32,475 nucleotides of DNA from an uncultured Lachnospiraceae bacterium (GTDB lineage: Bacteria > Bacillota > Clostridia > Lachnospirales > Lachnospiraceae). The position numbers were made by a program, and so were the translations under genes. The notes beneath the pieces were generated by a model that searched no databases, was not told the origin of the DNA, and saw nothing but the letters and a program-made list of their open reading frames with translations. Numbering within the stretch: the stretch's first letter is position 1; every line of letters starts with the position of its first letter. Where the stretch lies: NCBI GenBank assembly GCA_937965795.1, contig CALCMD010000121.1, positions 1 through 32,475 of the forward strand. The letters are read 5' to 3'. Positions 21,851-30,423 of this stretch are shown piece after piece.

Positions 21851-22728
21851 TTTTTCACCCCCTGCTCCAACTGACGCAGCATTTCCATGTAGCCGTCCTC
21901 CACCGTGGCCTCGCAGGTCACAGGATCACCAACAGTCGGCACACTGTCATGGAGGACGCGGATTTTCACATCCGACAAATGGCTCTGACTGGACAGGACG
22001 CAATATTGATTTTGAATGGATGCCTGCCTGCTCTTGGGGACGGTCAGCTCATAGACCTTTCCCGCCGCCGTCTGCGCCAAATCCTCTACGGTTCCAGTGA
22101 ACAGCAGCTTCCCGGCGTCCAGAACGGCCACCTTTTCGCAGACTGTTTCAATGTCACTGACAATGTGCGAGGACACGATCACAATACGGTTGCTGGAAAA
22201 TTCGTTCAGCAGGGCATAGAAACGAAGCCGCTCCTGCGGGTCAAGGCCAACCGTCGGCTCGTCGGCAATCAATACCTGCGGGTCGTGGAGCAGGGTCTGG
22301 GCAATACCCAGCCGCCGCTTCATGCCCCCGGACAGCTTTCGCACCTTTTTCCCCCTGTCCTCCCACAGATTTACCCTTTGCAGCAGGTCGGGGATGCGCT
22401 GGCGCTGTACCTCCATCGGAAGATCAGACAGCGCAGCCAGATAGCGCATGATCTCCAACACCGACATATCCGGGTACAAGGAAAATTCCTGCGGCAGATA
22501 GCCAATAAGTGACCGGATTTTCTGGGTATCTTCCAGTGGGATTTCGTTGAATGTAACTGTGCCAGAGGTCGGTTCCCGCAGGGTGGACAATATCTGCATC
22601 AGCGTTGTTTTCCCCGCTCCGTTGCGCCCCAGCAGGCCGAACATACCGTTTCCGATGGTGAGGGAAATATTGTCCAGAACTGCCTTTTGCCCGTAGTTCT
22701 TTTTTAGGGCTTGGATTTGTATTTCCAT
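21847..22728 (-). CDS. ABC transporter ATP-binding protein
   Basis: The 293-residue protein has Walker A GRNGAGKTT (34-42), Q-loop LPQEF (78-82), signature LSGGM (132-136), Walker B VLIADEP (152-158) and an H-switch in SSHIVSDIE. The C-terminal about 80 residues form an extension typical of ABC-2 (CcmA-type) exporters. It powers the two permeases downstream, which overlap it. The leader carries an 11-bp perfect inverted repeat whose 3' arm includes the ribosome binding site AAGGAGAG. Confidence 0.95.
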   Translation of the reverse strand: MEIQIQALKKNYGQKAVLDNISLTIGNGMFGLLGRNGAGKTTLMQILSTLREPTSGTVTFNEIPLEDTQKIRSLIGYLPQEFSLYPDMSVLEIMRYLAALSDLPMEVQRQRIPDLLQRVNLWEDRGKKVRKLSGGMKRRLGIAQTLLHDPQVLIADEPTVGLDPQERLRFYALLNEFSSNRIVIVSSHIVSDIETVCEKVAVLDAGKLLFTGTVEDLAQTAAGKVYELTVPKSRQASIQNQYCVLSSQSHLSDVKIRVLHDSVPTVGDPVTCEATVEDGYMEMLRQLEQGVKK

Positions 22729-22733
22729 AAGAA

Positions 22734-22791
22734 AAACTCTCCTTTCGAGTTGATAAGGAGAGTTTAATCAAAAAAAGTCTACATTCCGTCA
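22734..22791 (-). promoter_or_regulatory. ABC operon control region: shared box plus inverted repeat over the SD
   Basis: The 28-bp stretch 22764-22791 matches 20 of 28 positions with 25822-25849 in front of the response regulator gene; the core is TAGACTTTT. Beside it, AAACTCTCCTT (22755-22765 as read on minus) and AAGGAGAGTTT (22734-22744) are perfect 11-bp arms with a 10-base loop. The second arm contains the SD. It is either an operator or a translation-blocking hairpin, depending on where transcription starts. Confidence 0.6.
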
Positions 22792-22818
22792 CAATGGGAA
22801 GATTTCTTTCGGGCAGTT

Positions 22819-23808
22819 TCAAGTGACCGGCTGTAAAGCTGGCAGTAATACATCCTCGATAAAGTCCACACGGTCAAATACGGTCGGTTTGAAATAGGCG
22901 GAAACCGCAGCGACAATTTTCCTGTCCGGGTCCACATAGATCACATTGCCGCTGTTTCCGAGCGCAGCATAAATATGTTTCCCCGGATGCACGATCCACC
23001 AGAGATAGCCGTAGGACATCCCCCGGAAGTTGTCTCCTGCCACCGCTTTTGGGGCAAGCATTTCCTTAATCCATTTTGAGGACACAATTTGTTTCCCGTC
23101 CCAAGCGCCGTTCTGGAGGCAGAGCTGTCCGATTTTTGCCATATCAGCGGCGCTCATACACAAGCCGTAACCCGGCGTGCCAAGCCCCTGCGGGTCGGAG
23201 AACCATACATTCTTTCTCGGCAGCTTGTCTATCGTGAACTGCTTATGTTCTGCCGCCGTTTCCGCAAAATAATTTTCGCGTTCCTGTATTCCCAGGGGAC
23301 GGAACAGGAATCGGTTCGCAAAGTCCACTGTTTTCATGCCCGTCGCTTTGTAGAGGATGCCGGAGAGAATGTGCAGGCAGACGGTGCGGTAATCAAATTC
23401 CCCGGTGATGCCTCTCCTTCCTCCGAGAAAGTCCAGAGAAGCCGCCGTCCAGTCGTCGCTGGAGCATACCTTTGTCCACGGGTCTCCGTGTCCCTTATAA
23501 GGCGCGCGCATAGTCAAAAGATGCTTGACGGTCACATCGTAGATTGTTTTCTCACCGCGTTTGACGGAATACTCCGGGAAATAGGACAGCACCTTATCGT
23601 CCACGCCGTCAATCCTTTCCTGATCGACGGCAATTCCCACAAGCAGGGACACAATACTTTTCGTGGCGGACATAATGTGGGTGCAGTCGGCTCTTTGATA
23701 CCCGTTCCACTGCGCGGAATAGATCTCGTTCCCGTTTTGCAGGACGCTGATCTGGCAGATGTTTGGCTGTTTTTCCTGTATGTGTTCATGTAGCTCTTTG
23801 CGGTTCAT
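22819..23808 (-). CDS. Beta-lactamase-fold serine hydrolase
   Basis: The 329-residue protein (from ATG 23808, SD AGGAGG 10 bases away; a TTG at 23811 is also possible) has the SxxK motif SATK around residue 47 and a Tyr motif DYRT around 140 in place of YxN. A late GNSGN segment stands where the KTG/HTG box lies. The fold is class C-type beta-lactamase/esterase (Beta-lactamase, Pfam Beta-lactamase_1). It has no signal peptide, so it is cytosolic. It lies between the kinase and the ABC operon. An esterase or peptide-hydrolase role in resistance or self-immunity is inference. Confidence 0.88.
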   Translation of the reverse strand: MNRKELHEHIQEKQPNICQISVLQNGNEIYSAQWNGYQRADCTHIMSATKSIVSLLVGIAVDQERIDGVDDKVLSYFPEYSVKRGEKTIYDVTVKHLLTMRAPYKGHGDPWTKVCSSDDWTAASLDFLGGRRGITGEFDYRTVCLHILSGILYKATGMKTVDFANRFLFRPLGIQERENYFAETAAEHKQFTIDKLPRKNVWFSDPQGLGTPGYGLCMSAADMAKIGQLCLQNGAWDGKQIVSSKWIKEMLAPKAVAGDNFRGMSYGYLWWIVHPGKHIYAALGNSGNVIYVDPDRKIVAAVSAYFKPTVFDRVDFIEDVLLPALQPVT

Positions 23809-23925
23809 CAAAAGTTATCCTCCTATACACTTTGCCGTAAGGGTAAAGTCAACGGCATTTTTTGTTGACGGCTTCACACAGGAAACCTTAACGCTATAGG
23901 AAATTAAAATCAATACCTATAGAAT

Positions 23926-25113
23926 TTATTTGATTTCAAGTTCTACGCTCACTCTCGCTCCGCCCTCAGTTGCATTATCCAGGGAGATCGAGCCGCCATG
24001 CTTCTCCGCTAAAATCTTGCAGATGGTCAGGCCAATACCGAAATGCTCCTTTTCTTTCTTACCCTTGTAGAAGTAATTGACCGCCTCGGCCCGGTCTTGC
24101 GCCGAAAATCCTTTTCCATCATCCGTTACCGTGATGATAAGAAAGGGTTGCGAGTAAGAGAAATCAATGTCAATTTTAGATTTGCAGTACCGCAAGGCGT
24201 TGGAAACGATGTTTTCCAAAATACGAAACACAGCGGCGGGCGCGAGGGAAACTGTCTGCTCCGGCAACTGCCCGGAGATATTGATTTTTGTTTGGTGCTG
24301 TTCGGATTGAACGGAAAGCTGGGTCTGCATTTCTTTCATCAGCTCGGTCAGCGAAATTTCCTTATAGTCCAGGCTCATATCCTCCAGGGCTTGTACTTCA
24401 TGGACAGAATTTGCGTAATCCTCTAATCTGCTGGCCGCTTCATGGATATATCCGGCAATCTCCCGTGTTCCATCGTTGGTCAGTACATCTTTGCCAATAT
24501 TCCTGTCCAGATACTCGCTGTACCCTTTTATCACGGTGATGGGTGTTCGCAGATCGTGGGAAATGCTGGCATTGATCTTCTTCCGTTCATCCAACAAAGC
24601 CCACATCCGGCGGTTATTATCCAACAACTCCCGCCGCATCTTTTCAAATGCACCGCAAAGCTGGCCCAATTCATCCTGCTTCTGATAGCTTATGGGAAAA
24701 GACAAATCGTTGTCCACAATGTGAACGATGCCCTGTTTGAGCGCGTCCAACGGCTCTTTCAGCTTGATACGATAGAACACAGAACTGGCACAAGCGATGC
24801 CCGCGAAAGAGAATAAGACGGGCAGGAGAACGATCAGCGTTTGAGCGGTCTTAAATAGGATCACTTCTTGCTCTGTAAATTCAGATACCTCGCTATTTGC
24901 CGGGCCGCCGCTCGCTTCCAAAGTAAATTTGCCGTTTCCCTCCGGCTGAACAACAGATGGCTGAAAAATATAAGCGTGAGGAAGCAGGATTTGGTCGCGT
25001 ATATTAGAGCAAATTCGTACCGAAGCAGCGGACAAAAGAATTACGACTATGGTCGTAATGATAACAATAAGGCAGAATGTTTTTTTGATGGAAAGATTTT
25101 TCAGCTTACCCAT
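23926..25113 (-). CDS. Sensor histidine kinase
   Basis: The 395-residue protein has a membrane helix at 13-31, an extracellular sensor of about 55 residues, a second helix at about 88-112, and a HAMP-like linker. HisKA follows with His186 in SISHDLRTPITVIKGY, then the N box (ENIVSNALRYCK), G1 (DDGKGF) and G2 (HFGIGL). It is a full-length kinase. It overlaps the response regulator end by 13 bases. The small extracellular domain fits a peptide- or antibiotic-sensing kinase. Confidence 0.94.
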   Translation of the reverse strand: MGKLKNLSIKKTFCLIVIITTIVVILLSAASVRICSNIRDQILLPHAYIFQPSVVQPEGNGKFTLEASGGPANSEVSEFTEQEVILFKTAQTLIVLLPVLFSFAGIACASSVFYRIKLKEPLDALKQGIVHIVDNDLSFPISYQKQDELGQLCGAFEKMRRELLDNNRRMWALLDERKKINASISHDLRTPITVIKGYSEYLDRNIGKDVLTNDGTREIAGYIHEAASRLEDYANSVHEVQALEDMSLDYKEISLTELMKEMQTQLSVQSEQHQTKINISGQLPEQTVSLAPAAVFRILENIVSNALRYCKSKIDIDFSYSQPFLIITVTDDGKGFSAQDRAEAVNYFYKGKKEKEHFGIGLTICKILAEKHGGSISLDNATEGGARVSVELEIK

Positions 25114-25775
25114 TTATATCCGCACCCCCAAACCGTTTCAATATAATTTTTGCTGGTTGCCTTTGCCAGCTTTGTGCGTATCCTGCGGATATGCTCTTTC
25201 AGTATGTCGCTGCTCCCCCCGGCGTCATAACCCCAAAGCCTCTCATAAATCCGTTCCCGGTCAAAGACCTGTCCGGCGTTAAGCGAAAGAAATTCGATGA
25301 TGTCAAATTCCTTTTTTGAGAATGGGATGATCTGCTCGTTGCAGTACACACAGCGCGCCGCATAATCAATGAACAGGTCTCCAAACATTCGTGTATTACT
25401 GCCACGTCGTGTGTGGTTCTCCCTCCGGAGATGGGCCTCCACACGAGCTGTCAGTTCGTCCAGACTGAACGGTTTTGTGATGTAATCGTCTCCACCGGCC
25501 CGCAGGCCGATGATCTTGTCCTGCTCCGTGATGCGGGAGGTCAGGAAGATAATGGGACAGTCAATGTGATTGCGTACTTTTTTGCAAAATTCCAGTCCGT
25601 CAACCCCCGGCATATTGATGTCCAGCAGGATCAGGTCGGGTGCATGGGACAGCATCCCGGCGGCTTCCTCTGCGTCTGATGCGGTATAGACGAGGTAGCC
25701 CTCGGTCTGGAAATGCAGCTTGATAAGATGGCGTATTGCCGCCTCATCATCCACTAATAAAATTTTCGGTGTCAT
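25101..25775 (-). CDS. OmpR-family response regulator
   Basis: The 224-residue protein has receiver residues Asp9/Asp10, phospho-acceptor Asp52 (LILLDINMPG), Thr79 and Lys101 (KPFS). Residues about 130-222 form the winged helix (LSLNAGQVFDRERIYERLWGYD, HIRRIRTKL, ETVWGCGYKWV). It is first in the operon and its promoter shares a box with the ABC operon, so it probably activates both. Confidence 0.95.
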   Translation of the reverse strand: MTPKILLVDDEAAIRHLIKLHFQTEGYLVYTASDAEEAAGMLSHAPDLILLDINMPGVDGLEFCKKVRNHIDCPIIFLTSRITEQDKIIGLRAGGDDYITKPFSLDELTARVEAHLRRENHTRRGSNTRMFGDLFIDYAARCVYCNEQIIPFSKKEFDIIEFLSLNAGQVFDRERIYERLWGYDAGGSSDILKEHIRRIRTKLAKATSKNYIETVWGCGYKWVS

Positions 25776-25821
25776 TTCGTGTTCCTTTCCGTTTCATGCT
25801 TCAAAGAATTTTCTTTTCATC

Positions 25822-25849
25822 TTATCAGAGAAAAGTCTATATTAGGTCA
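25822..25849 (-). promoter_or_regulatory. Shared regulatory box in front of the response regulator
   Basis: Read on the minus strand, TGACCTAAT is followed by ATAGACTTTT and TGATAA. The 28 bases match 20 of 28 with 22764-22791; TTGACC with a 17-bp spacer to TGATAA could be the promoter itself. Autoregulation by the two-component system is inferred. Confidence 0.6.
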
Positions 25850-25952
25850 ACATTTCACAGAGTTACTCCTTCAAAAACACAATTCTAGTATAGAGAGCTA
25901 CCCGCCAAAACGCAAGAAACATATTGTTGTACCGCCGAATAATTTTATCCAT

Positions 25953-26165
25953 TTATTGCACCCCAAGCACCTCGTATTGAACGATCTCTTCGGCGCGGTT
26001 GACAATGCTGTTCATAGCCCTAATCCACTCCATTGTGACCGCCGCTTCAAATCCTTGGTCACTCCCTCGGCGATGGCCATCTGCTGAATGAGTAAGCGGC
26101 AGCGTTCCTTTGCCTGCTTGTCCAAGTCAGCAAGATAGCTGTGCTCTTGCCAAAGGTAATCGACC
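25953..26165 (-). pseudogene. tnpV: tnpV remnant of a Tn4451-type element
   Basis: The minus-strand frame LADLDKQAKERCRLLIQQ, continuing MAIAEGVTKDLK, breaks at about 26045. One frame away it continues as AVTMEWIRAMNSIVNRAEEI to the stop at 25953. This matches the C-terminal half of TnpV proteins; the N-terminus is missing. It marks a former mobile element next to the two-component module. Confidence 0.75.
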
Positions 26166-26208
26166 GCCACAGCACTGCTTTTTTGTCATTCTTTATGTGA
26201 GGTTGACT

Positions 26209-26521
26209 AATGAATGGCTGGTGAGAGATACGGGCAAGAAAATCAGAGCCGGGAAGCGGTCAAAAGTCATGAGCGGGAAGCCCGTCACAAGCAAGCCCGT
26301 GTACGGCTACCTCATGGACGAGGACGAAAATTTCATCATGGACGAGGAAGCCGCCCCCGTGGTGAAACAGATATACAGCCTCTGCCTTGCCGGGAACGGC
26401 CCGACCAAGATAGCCCGTATGCTCACGGAGCAGCAAATCCCCACGCCGGGGGAAGCTCCGCAGACAGGAAATCGAAATCTATTATTCTTTCGTCGGCAAG
26501 GTAGAGTTGCCCGACGCATAA
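26209..26521 (+). pseudogene. Large serine recombinase remnant
   Basis: The segment NEWLVRDTGKKIRAGKRSK to ARMLTEQQIPTPG (26209-26448) is the recombinase domain of Tn4451/Tn916-family large serine recombinases. After a frame change a C-terminal piece, RRQEIEIYYSFVGKVELPDA, runs to the stop at 26521. The catalytic resolvase domain at the N-terminus and the zinc-ribbon region are missing, so it is inactive. With tnpV it indicates excision scars or decay of a transposon. Confidence 0.8.
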
Positions 26522-26633
26522 AGCCCGACCTGTCCGGCAGTCAGCCGGCCAGGGAACGGCAAAATTTTTTTACATTTCTTTTATTTCTTTTACTTCTTTA
26601 TCCCACATGAGCAAAAGTAAATGATAATCTTCC

Positions 26634-26942
26634 TTACTTTTCACAGCACGACTTATTTTCACATTCAGCATCCAGCGTTGTCAACTGCTCTAAACATTCC
26701 TTTGCCTGTGCCACACCTTTTTCTGAAATGGAATAGTGCGTCCATTTTCCCTCTTTGCGGCCCACAACAATTTCGGCGTCGCAAAGTATTTTCATATGAT
26801 GGGAAAGCGTAGGCTGTGTCACATTGATTTCTTCCAGCAGCTTACAGGCGCATTTTTCGCCCGAACGCAGTAACTTTATAATTCTAATACGGTTTTCATC
26901 ACAAAATGCTTTGAATATTGCTGCAATTCTTCTTTCGTCCAT
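26634..26942 (-). CDS. ArsR/SmtB-family metal-responsive repressor
   Basis: The 102-residue protein has a winged HTH at about 35-75 (LEEINVTQPTLSHHMKIL). A metal site Cys31-Ala-Cys33 in the helix before it resembles the ELCVC site of ArsR/CadC-type sensors. A Cys-rich tail (CENKSCC) may add ligands. No arsenic or cadmium export gene is beside it, so its target is unclear. It has an operator-like palindrome over its own leader, so it is probably autorepressed and released by arsenite, antimonite or cadmium. Confidence 0.92.
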   Translation of the reverse strand: MDERRIAAIFKAFCDENRIRIIKLLRSGEKCACKLLEEINVTQPTLSHHMKILCDAEIVVGRKEGKWTHYSISEKGVAQAKECLEQLTTLDAECENKSCCEK

Positions 26943-26960
26943 CTGGCAAAATCACCTCAC

Positions 26961-27010
26961 ATAGATTGTTATCTATATGTTATATTATGCCTCAGATAGA
27001 AAATTATCAA
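26961..27010 (-). promoter_or_regulatory. arsR promoter and operator
   Basis: Minus-strand TTGATA (27005-27010) - 17 bp - TAATAT (26982-26987) is the promoter. The palindrome ATAGAT-TGTT-ATCTAT (26961-26976) just downstream fits an ArsR-type operator. Confidence 0.65.
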
Positions 27011-27080
27011 TATATTTTTCGAATTATTTTCCCAAAAATTCCAATGCCCACATGTTTCTAATCAAACGGATGGATTTATA

Positions 27081-27307
27081 CTACGTTGGGACACGATAAA
27101 TCTTTGCTTTTTTATTTGGTGTTTTTTTCCTTGTAATCCCAAGAACAATCACAGATAGATACAATGCCATCTGAATCCCCCATATATGTCCTGTACAATC
27201 CAAATCATCCCTGCATCTCCTAATTTCGTAATAAAACACATCACTGCATCGCCCACAGGCGTCCGTATTCCCTGTAGGAAATTTAATATTCTAAATTCAA
27301 TTCCCAT
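27081..27307 (-). pseudogene. PAP2-like phosphatase remnant
   Basis: An ATG at 27307 opens MGIEFRILNFLQGIRTPVGD, then CFITKLGDAGMIWI, the N-terminus seen in small PAP2 membrane phosphatases. After a frameshift at about 27175, a second membrane-like piece, ALYLSVIVLGITRKK, runs to the stop at 27081. The catalytic motifs (KxxxxxxRP, SGH, SRxxxxxH) are gone. It lies directly behind DUF368. A former pair for recycling undecaprenyl carrier is a reasonable inference. Confidence 0.7.
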
Positions 27308-27312
27308 TTCTC

Positions 27313-28203
27313 TCACTTCTTTCTTTTATCATCTGCATAGCTTTCCTTTATCATCTGCATAGCCGCCACAAGCACTACACCAGCCAGACATGCCGCCGGC
27401 TGAAAATTTCCTAAATTCATTGCCTTTTTGGGTATCTCCAACGTGGTCGGCCCCTGTATAATCGCATAGAAAGAACCTGCCATCATACCTAAAATCATGT
27501 ATATCGTCTGCGGACGGAATTTCTCAAGACAAACCTTAATTGCCTTTACCACTGTCATTGCCCCTGCAAGCACGCCGCCTCCAAAAAACATCAGACCGGG
27601 AACATAGACAAAATCCAAACTTATAAATCCCCTCACCGCTGATATAACAGGTATATATGCCCCGAAAATCAGAAGCAGCGTGGAACCGGAAATCCCCGGA
27701 AGGAACATGGCGGATATTGCAGCCATACCGATAAAAAACAATTTCATTCCAAGCCCGATGGAAAACCGGCTCAGATCCATAGAGGTTTCTCCGACCCGCC
27801 CACTCAGCCATGTAATCCCCACAACAAGTGCGATTCCAAACAAGCAAAACGAAATCCCCTTTCTCACTTCACGAAAACTGTCTTTTTCCTCTTTTATAAT
27901 TAATGGAATGGCTCCTGCAATAAATCCAATGAACAGGGAACTTACACTATAAATCTGGCTTTCAAATAGCGCAGACAAGACAAGCGCCGCCAGAACCATT
28001 CCAACCGCCCATCCAATTCCCAACTTTACCAGATAGCCAAGCGCCGATTTCTTCTCTTTCATTTTTCCAAATGCGAAATTGTGGATGGAACCGATAAACT
28101 GGTCATAAAATCCCAGGATAAACGCAACCGTGCCTCCCGATACTCCCGGCACGCTGTCCGCCAGCGCCATACAAAACCCATTAATTCCTTCTTTTAACAT
28201 CAA
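27313..28203 (-). CDS. DUF368 undecaprenyl-phosphate translocase family protein
   Basis: The 296-residue membrane protein has about nine to ten helices and two copies of the family signature: DSVPGVSGGTVAFILG (17-32) and FLPGISGSTLLLIFGAY at about 172-188. DUF368 proteins (PopT) flip undecaprenyl phosphate back across the membrane for reuse in cell wall synthesis. The ATG has AGGAGGG about 8 bases upstream. The C-terminal tail has been rewritten by a 22-bp tandem duplication. The promoter region carries the CTAAAC direct repeat shared with the broken kinase. Confidence 0.93.
   Translation of the reverse strand: MMLKEGINGFCMALADSVPGVSGGTVAFILGFYDQFIGSIHNFAFGKMKEKKSALGYLVKLGIGWAVGMVLAALVLSALFESQIYSVSSLFIGFIAGAIPLIIKEEKDSFREVRKGISFCLFGIALVVGITWLSGRVGETSMDLSRFSIGLGMKLFFIGMAAISAMFLPGISGSTLLLIFGAYIPVISAVRGFISLDFVYVPGLMFFGGGVLAGAMTVVKAIKVCLEKFRPQTIYMILGMMAGSFYAIIQGPTTLEIPKKAMNLGNFQPAACLAGVVLVAAMQMIKESYADDKRKK
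27320..27363. repeat. 22-bp tandem duplication at the end of the DUF368 gene
   Basis: Two adjacent 22-bp copies (27320-27341 and 27342-27363) differ at one position. Because 22 is not a multiple of three, the second copy is read in another frame: AMQMIKE then SYADDKRKK. With one copy the gene would end AMQMIKERSERNGN and overlap the PAP2 start. Confidence 0.9.
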
Positions 28204-28271
28204 AAATCCCTCCTGTTCTATTTTCTGCGGTTATCTTAACAACCAGCATTAAACAAACAAGAGGGTTTTTT

Positions 28272-28288
28272 CTAAACAAATCCTAAAC
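28272..28288 (-). promoter_or_regulatory. Direct-repeat box upstream of DUF368
   Basis: CTAAAC (28272-28277) and CTAAAC (28283-28288) lie 11 bp apart, the spacing used by OmpR-type regulators. Read on the minus strand the block is 16 of 18 identical to that at 30424-30440. Confidence 0.6.
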
Positions 28289-28336
28289 TCTGTTATATTT
28301 TATGTATCTGTTACTAGTACATCGTTTCATAAATAA

Positions 28337-29203
28337 CTAGCCTATTGCTAACAGCACTGTTCCAAATGTCATACAAGCTACGCCCAACATAGATTTTTTT
28401 GCCAGTTTTTCATGGAACACCATCCACGAAAAAGCAATCGTAACGAGAATACTCAGTTTGTCTATTGGAACGACCACGCTCGCCGGACCGTTCTGAAGCG
28501 CCCGGTAATAGCACATCCACGACGCACCTGTTGCCAGTCCGGACAGACAGATAAACGTCAGTTCTTTTTTCTCTATCTTCCTGATTTCTCTCTGTTTTCC
28601 AGTAAAGAACACCATCAGCCATGCCATAACCAGCACAACAGTTGTGCGAATTGCAGTTCCGAGATTCGAGTCAATTCCCGCAATACCGATTTTCCCCAAA
28701 ATAGCGGTCAGACTTGCAAATACCGCGGACAGAACCGCATAAATCATCCATCCACCGCTTTGCTTTTGTGCATTCGTTTCCATGTCCTTTTTATCAAGCA
28801 TAAGCATCGTGCCGCCGCCGATCAGCAGAACGGATAATATTTTTACTCCTGAAATCCCTTCCTGAAGAAAGATCAGCGCCAATAAAACCGTCAGCACTGT
28901 ACTGGACTTATCAATGGGTACAACTTTATTAATATCCCCTTTTTGCAGGGCACGAAAATAACACAGCCACGATACGCCTGTTGCCAGTCCGGATAACACA
29001 AGGAAGAGGAACGTCCTTCCATCCATTTGTCTGATTTGCCCTCCTGTTCCCGTAATCAGCACCATCAGCCACGAAAACAGCAACACAATGACTGTCCGGA
29101 TTGCAGTCGCTACATTCGAATCTGTTTTCCGAATCCCACACTTTGCGAGGATTGCCGTGATTCCTGCAAAAAAGGAAGAACCTACCGCATAAATCATCCA
29201 CAT
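28337..29203 (-). CDS. EamA/DMT-family transporter
   Basis: The 288-residue protein has ten membrane helices in two EamA halves, each starting with MIYAV and carrying TAIL, DSN..TAIRT, SGLATG.SW.CY.RALQ and VVPIDK. The halves are unusually alike, suggesting a recent internal duplication. It probably exports or imports a small metabolite. It follows the broken kinase on the same strand by 17 bases, likely in one operon. Confidence 0.9.
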   Translation of the reverse strand: MWMIYAVGSSFFAGITAILAKCGIRKTDSNVATAIRTVIVLLFSWLMVLITGTGGQIRQMDGRTFLFLVLSGLATGVSWLCYFRALQKGDINKVVPIDKSSTVLTVLLALIFLQEGISGVKILSVLLIGGGTMLMLDKKDMETNAQKQSGGWMIYAVLSAVFASLTAILGKIGIAGIDSNLGTAIRTTVVLVMAWLMVFFTGKQREIRKIEKKELTFICLSGLATGASWMCYYRALQNGPASVVVPIDKLSILVTIAFSWMVFHEKLAKKSMLGVACMTFGTVLLAIG

Positions 29204-29220
29204 ATTTCTTTTCCTTTCTC

Positions 29221-30370
29221 CTACTTATTCAATCGGTAGCCTGCGCCCCATACCGTCTCCAAAATCCGGGGATTTTTACTGTCATCCTCAATCTTTTCCC
29301 GGATGCGGTTAATGTGTACCATAACCGTCGCATTATCGCCCACATAATCGTATCCCCATATTATCCATATCTCCCGTCCGCCTGTATGCCGCCTGCAAAA
29401 ATTTTTTTGCTGCTTTGGCTCCGACACGACCCCATCCATCAGCCCCTTGATTGTTCCTTTCATTGCAGTAAGCGGAGTACGCAGGTCATGGGAAATCCCT
29501 GCAATCATATCCGTTCTTGCTTTTTCATATTTCCGGTTCTTTTCCTGCGCCGCTAAAATAGATTCCTGCATATCATTAAAAGCAGCGCACACATTTTCAA
29601 ATTCCAGTTCTCCCACATACGCAATATCCTGTGTCAAATCATTTTCTTTGATTCTTTTCGCCCCTTCCGCCAACGCATCCAAAGGCTCCATGATGCGATC
29701 GGTCAGATTCTTCGCGAAAAGCTGGCTGATCATCACAAGAACGATAATGCAAAGGATTCCGTCCGCCCCAAAAACCAAAAGGAACTCATTCGGGTGAACC
29801 GTCCAATCCTCCAGCAGATCGTCTAACCCGTCCTCATCTGTAATACCCTCCACAGACGTCCGAAACTCCGCCTCAATAGATTCCGCATAGAATTTAATCA
29901 CAAACAGATTTATGATGAAAAAAGAATGCTGCCAAAATCCACACCGCACTGCCTACTCCCATGCGTTTAGATTTTCGGTATGCCCATGCCATACAAAGCA
30001 GCCAATACCATATGGCAATCCCTGTTCCTATTATAGCGCATCCTGCTATAAGCGCAATATCTCCTATTGATAAATATGATTCTTTCCATATCTGTTCAAA
30101 CTCCATCTTTGCCTTTCTGTCTGAATGTTCCTTCCCATAATTTTCTCCGAAAAAATCCTTATGTCTGTCATATTTATCTTCTTTTTCTCCAATCTGATAC
30201 TCCCATCTTGTTTTTGTAACAGACTCCCATTGTTCCATTCTGCCCTTGAAATTTCCATACAATGCAGCAGAAAATCCCAAAACCAGAAGAACGCTGACTG
30301 CCACAAAAATGAGAATTGCCTTCTTAAAATTCATTTGAATTGCACGTTGTTTCCATTTTTTCAACATCAT
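29221..30370 (-). pseudogene. Histidine kinase broken by frameshifts and fused to a response regulator end
   Basis: A 158-residue frame from ATG 30370 (SD GGGAGG) encodes membrane helices and stops at 29894. A one-base change in the T6 run at about 29920 would join it to the next frame (FIINLFVIKFYAESIEAEF, then HAMP and ISHDLRTPLTAMKG with the phospho-His). After another frameshift near 29400 the kinase ends, without an ATPase domain. It runs directly into WGYDYVGDNATVMVHI and ETVWGAGYRLNK, the winged-helix end of an OmpR regulator. I infer a deletion between kinase and regulator genes followed by decay. Confidence 0.8.
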
Positions 30371-30423
30371 GATACCTCCCGGTCATGATATAATTCATTG
30401 ATAAACAAAAAATATCTGAAAAC

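Noticed and set aside
23836..23880. GTCAAC/GTTGAC repeat between kinase and hydrolase genes as a clear terminator or operator
   Set aside because: Short arms and no convincing T-tract or promoter spacing; left unassigned.
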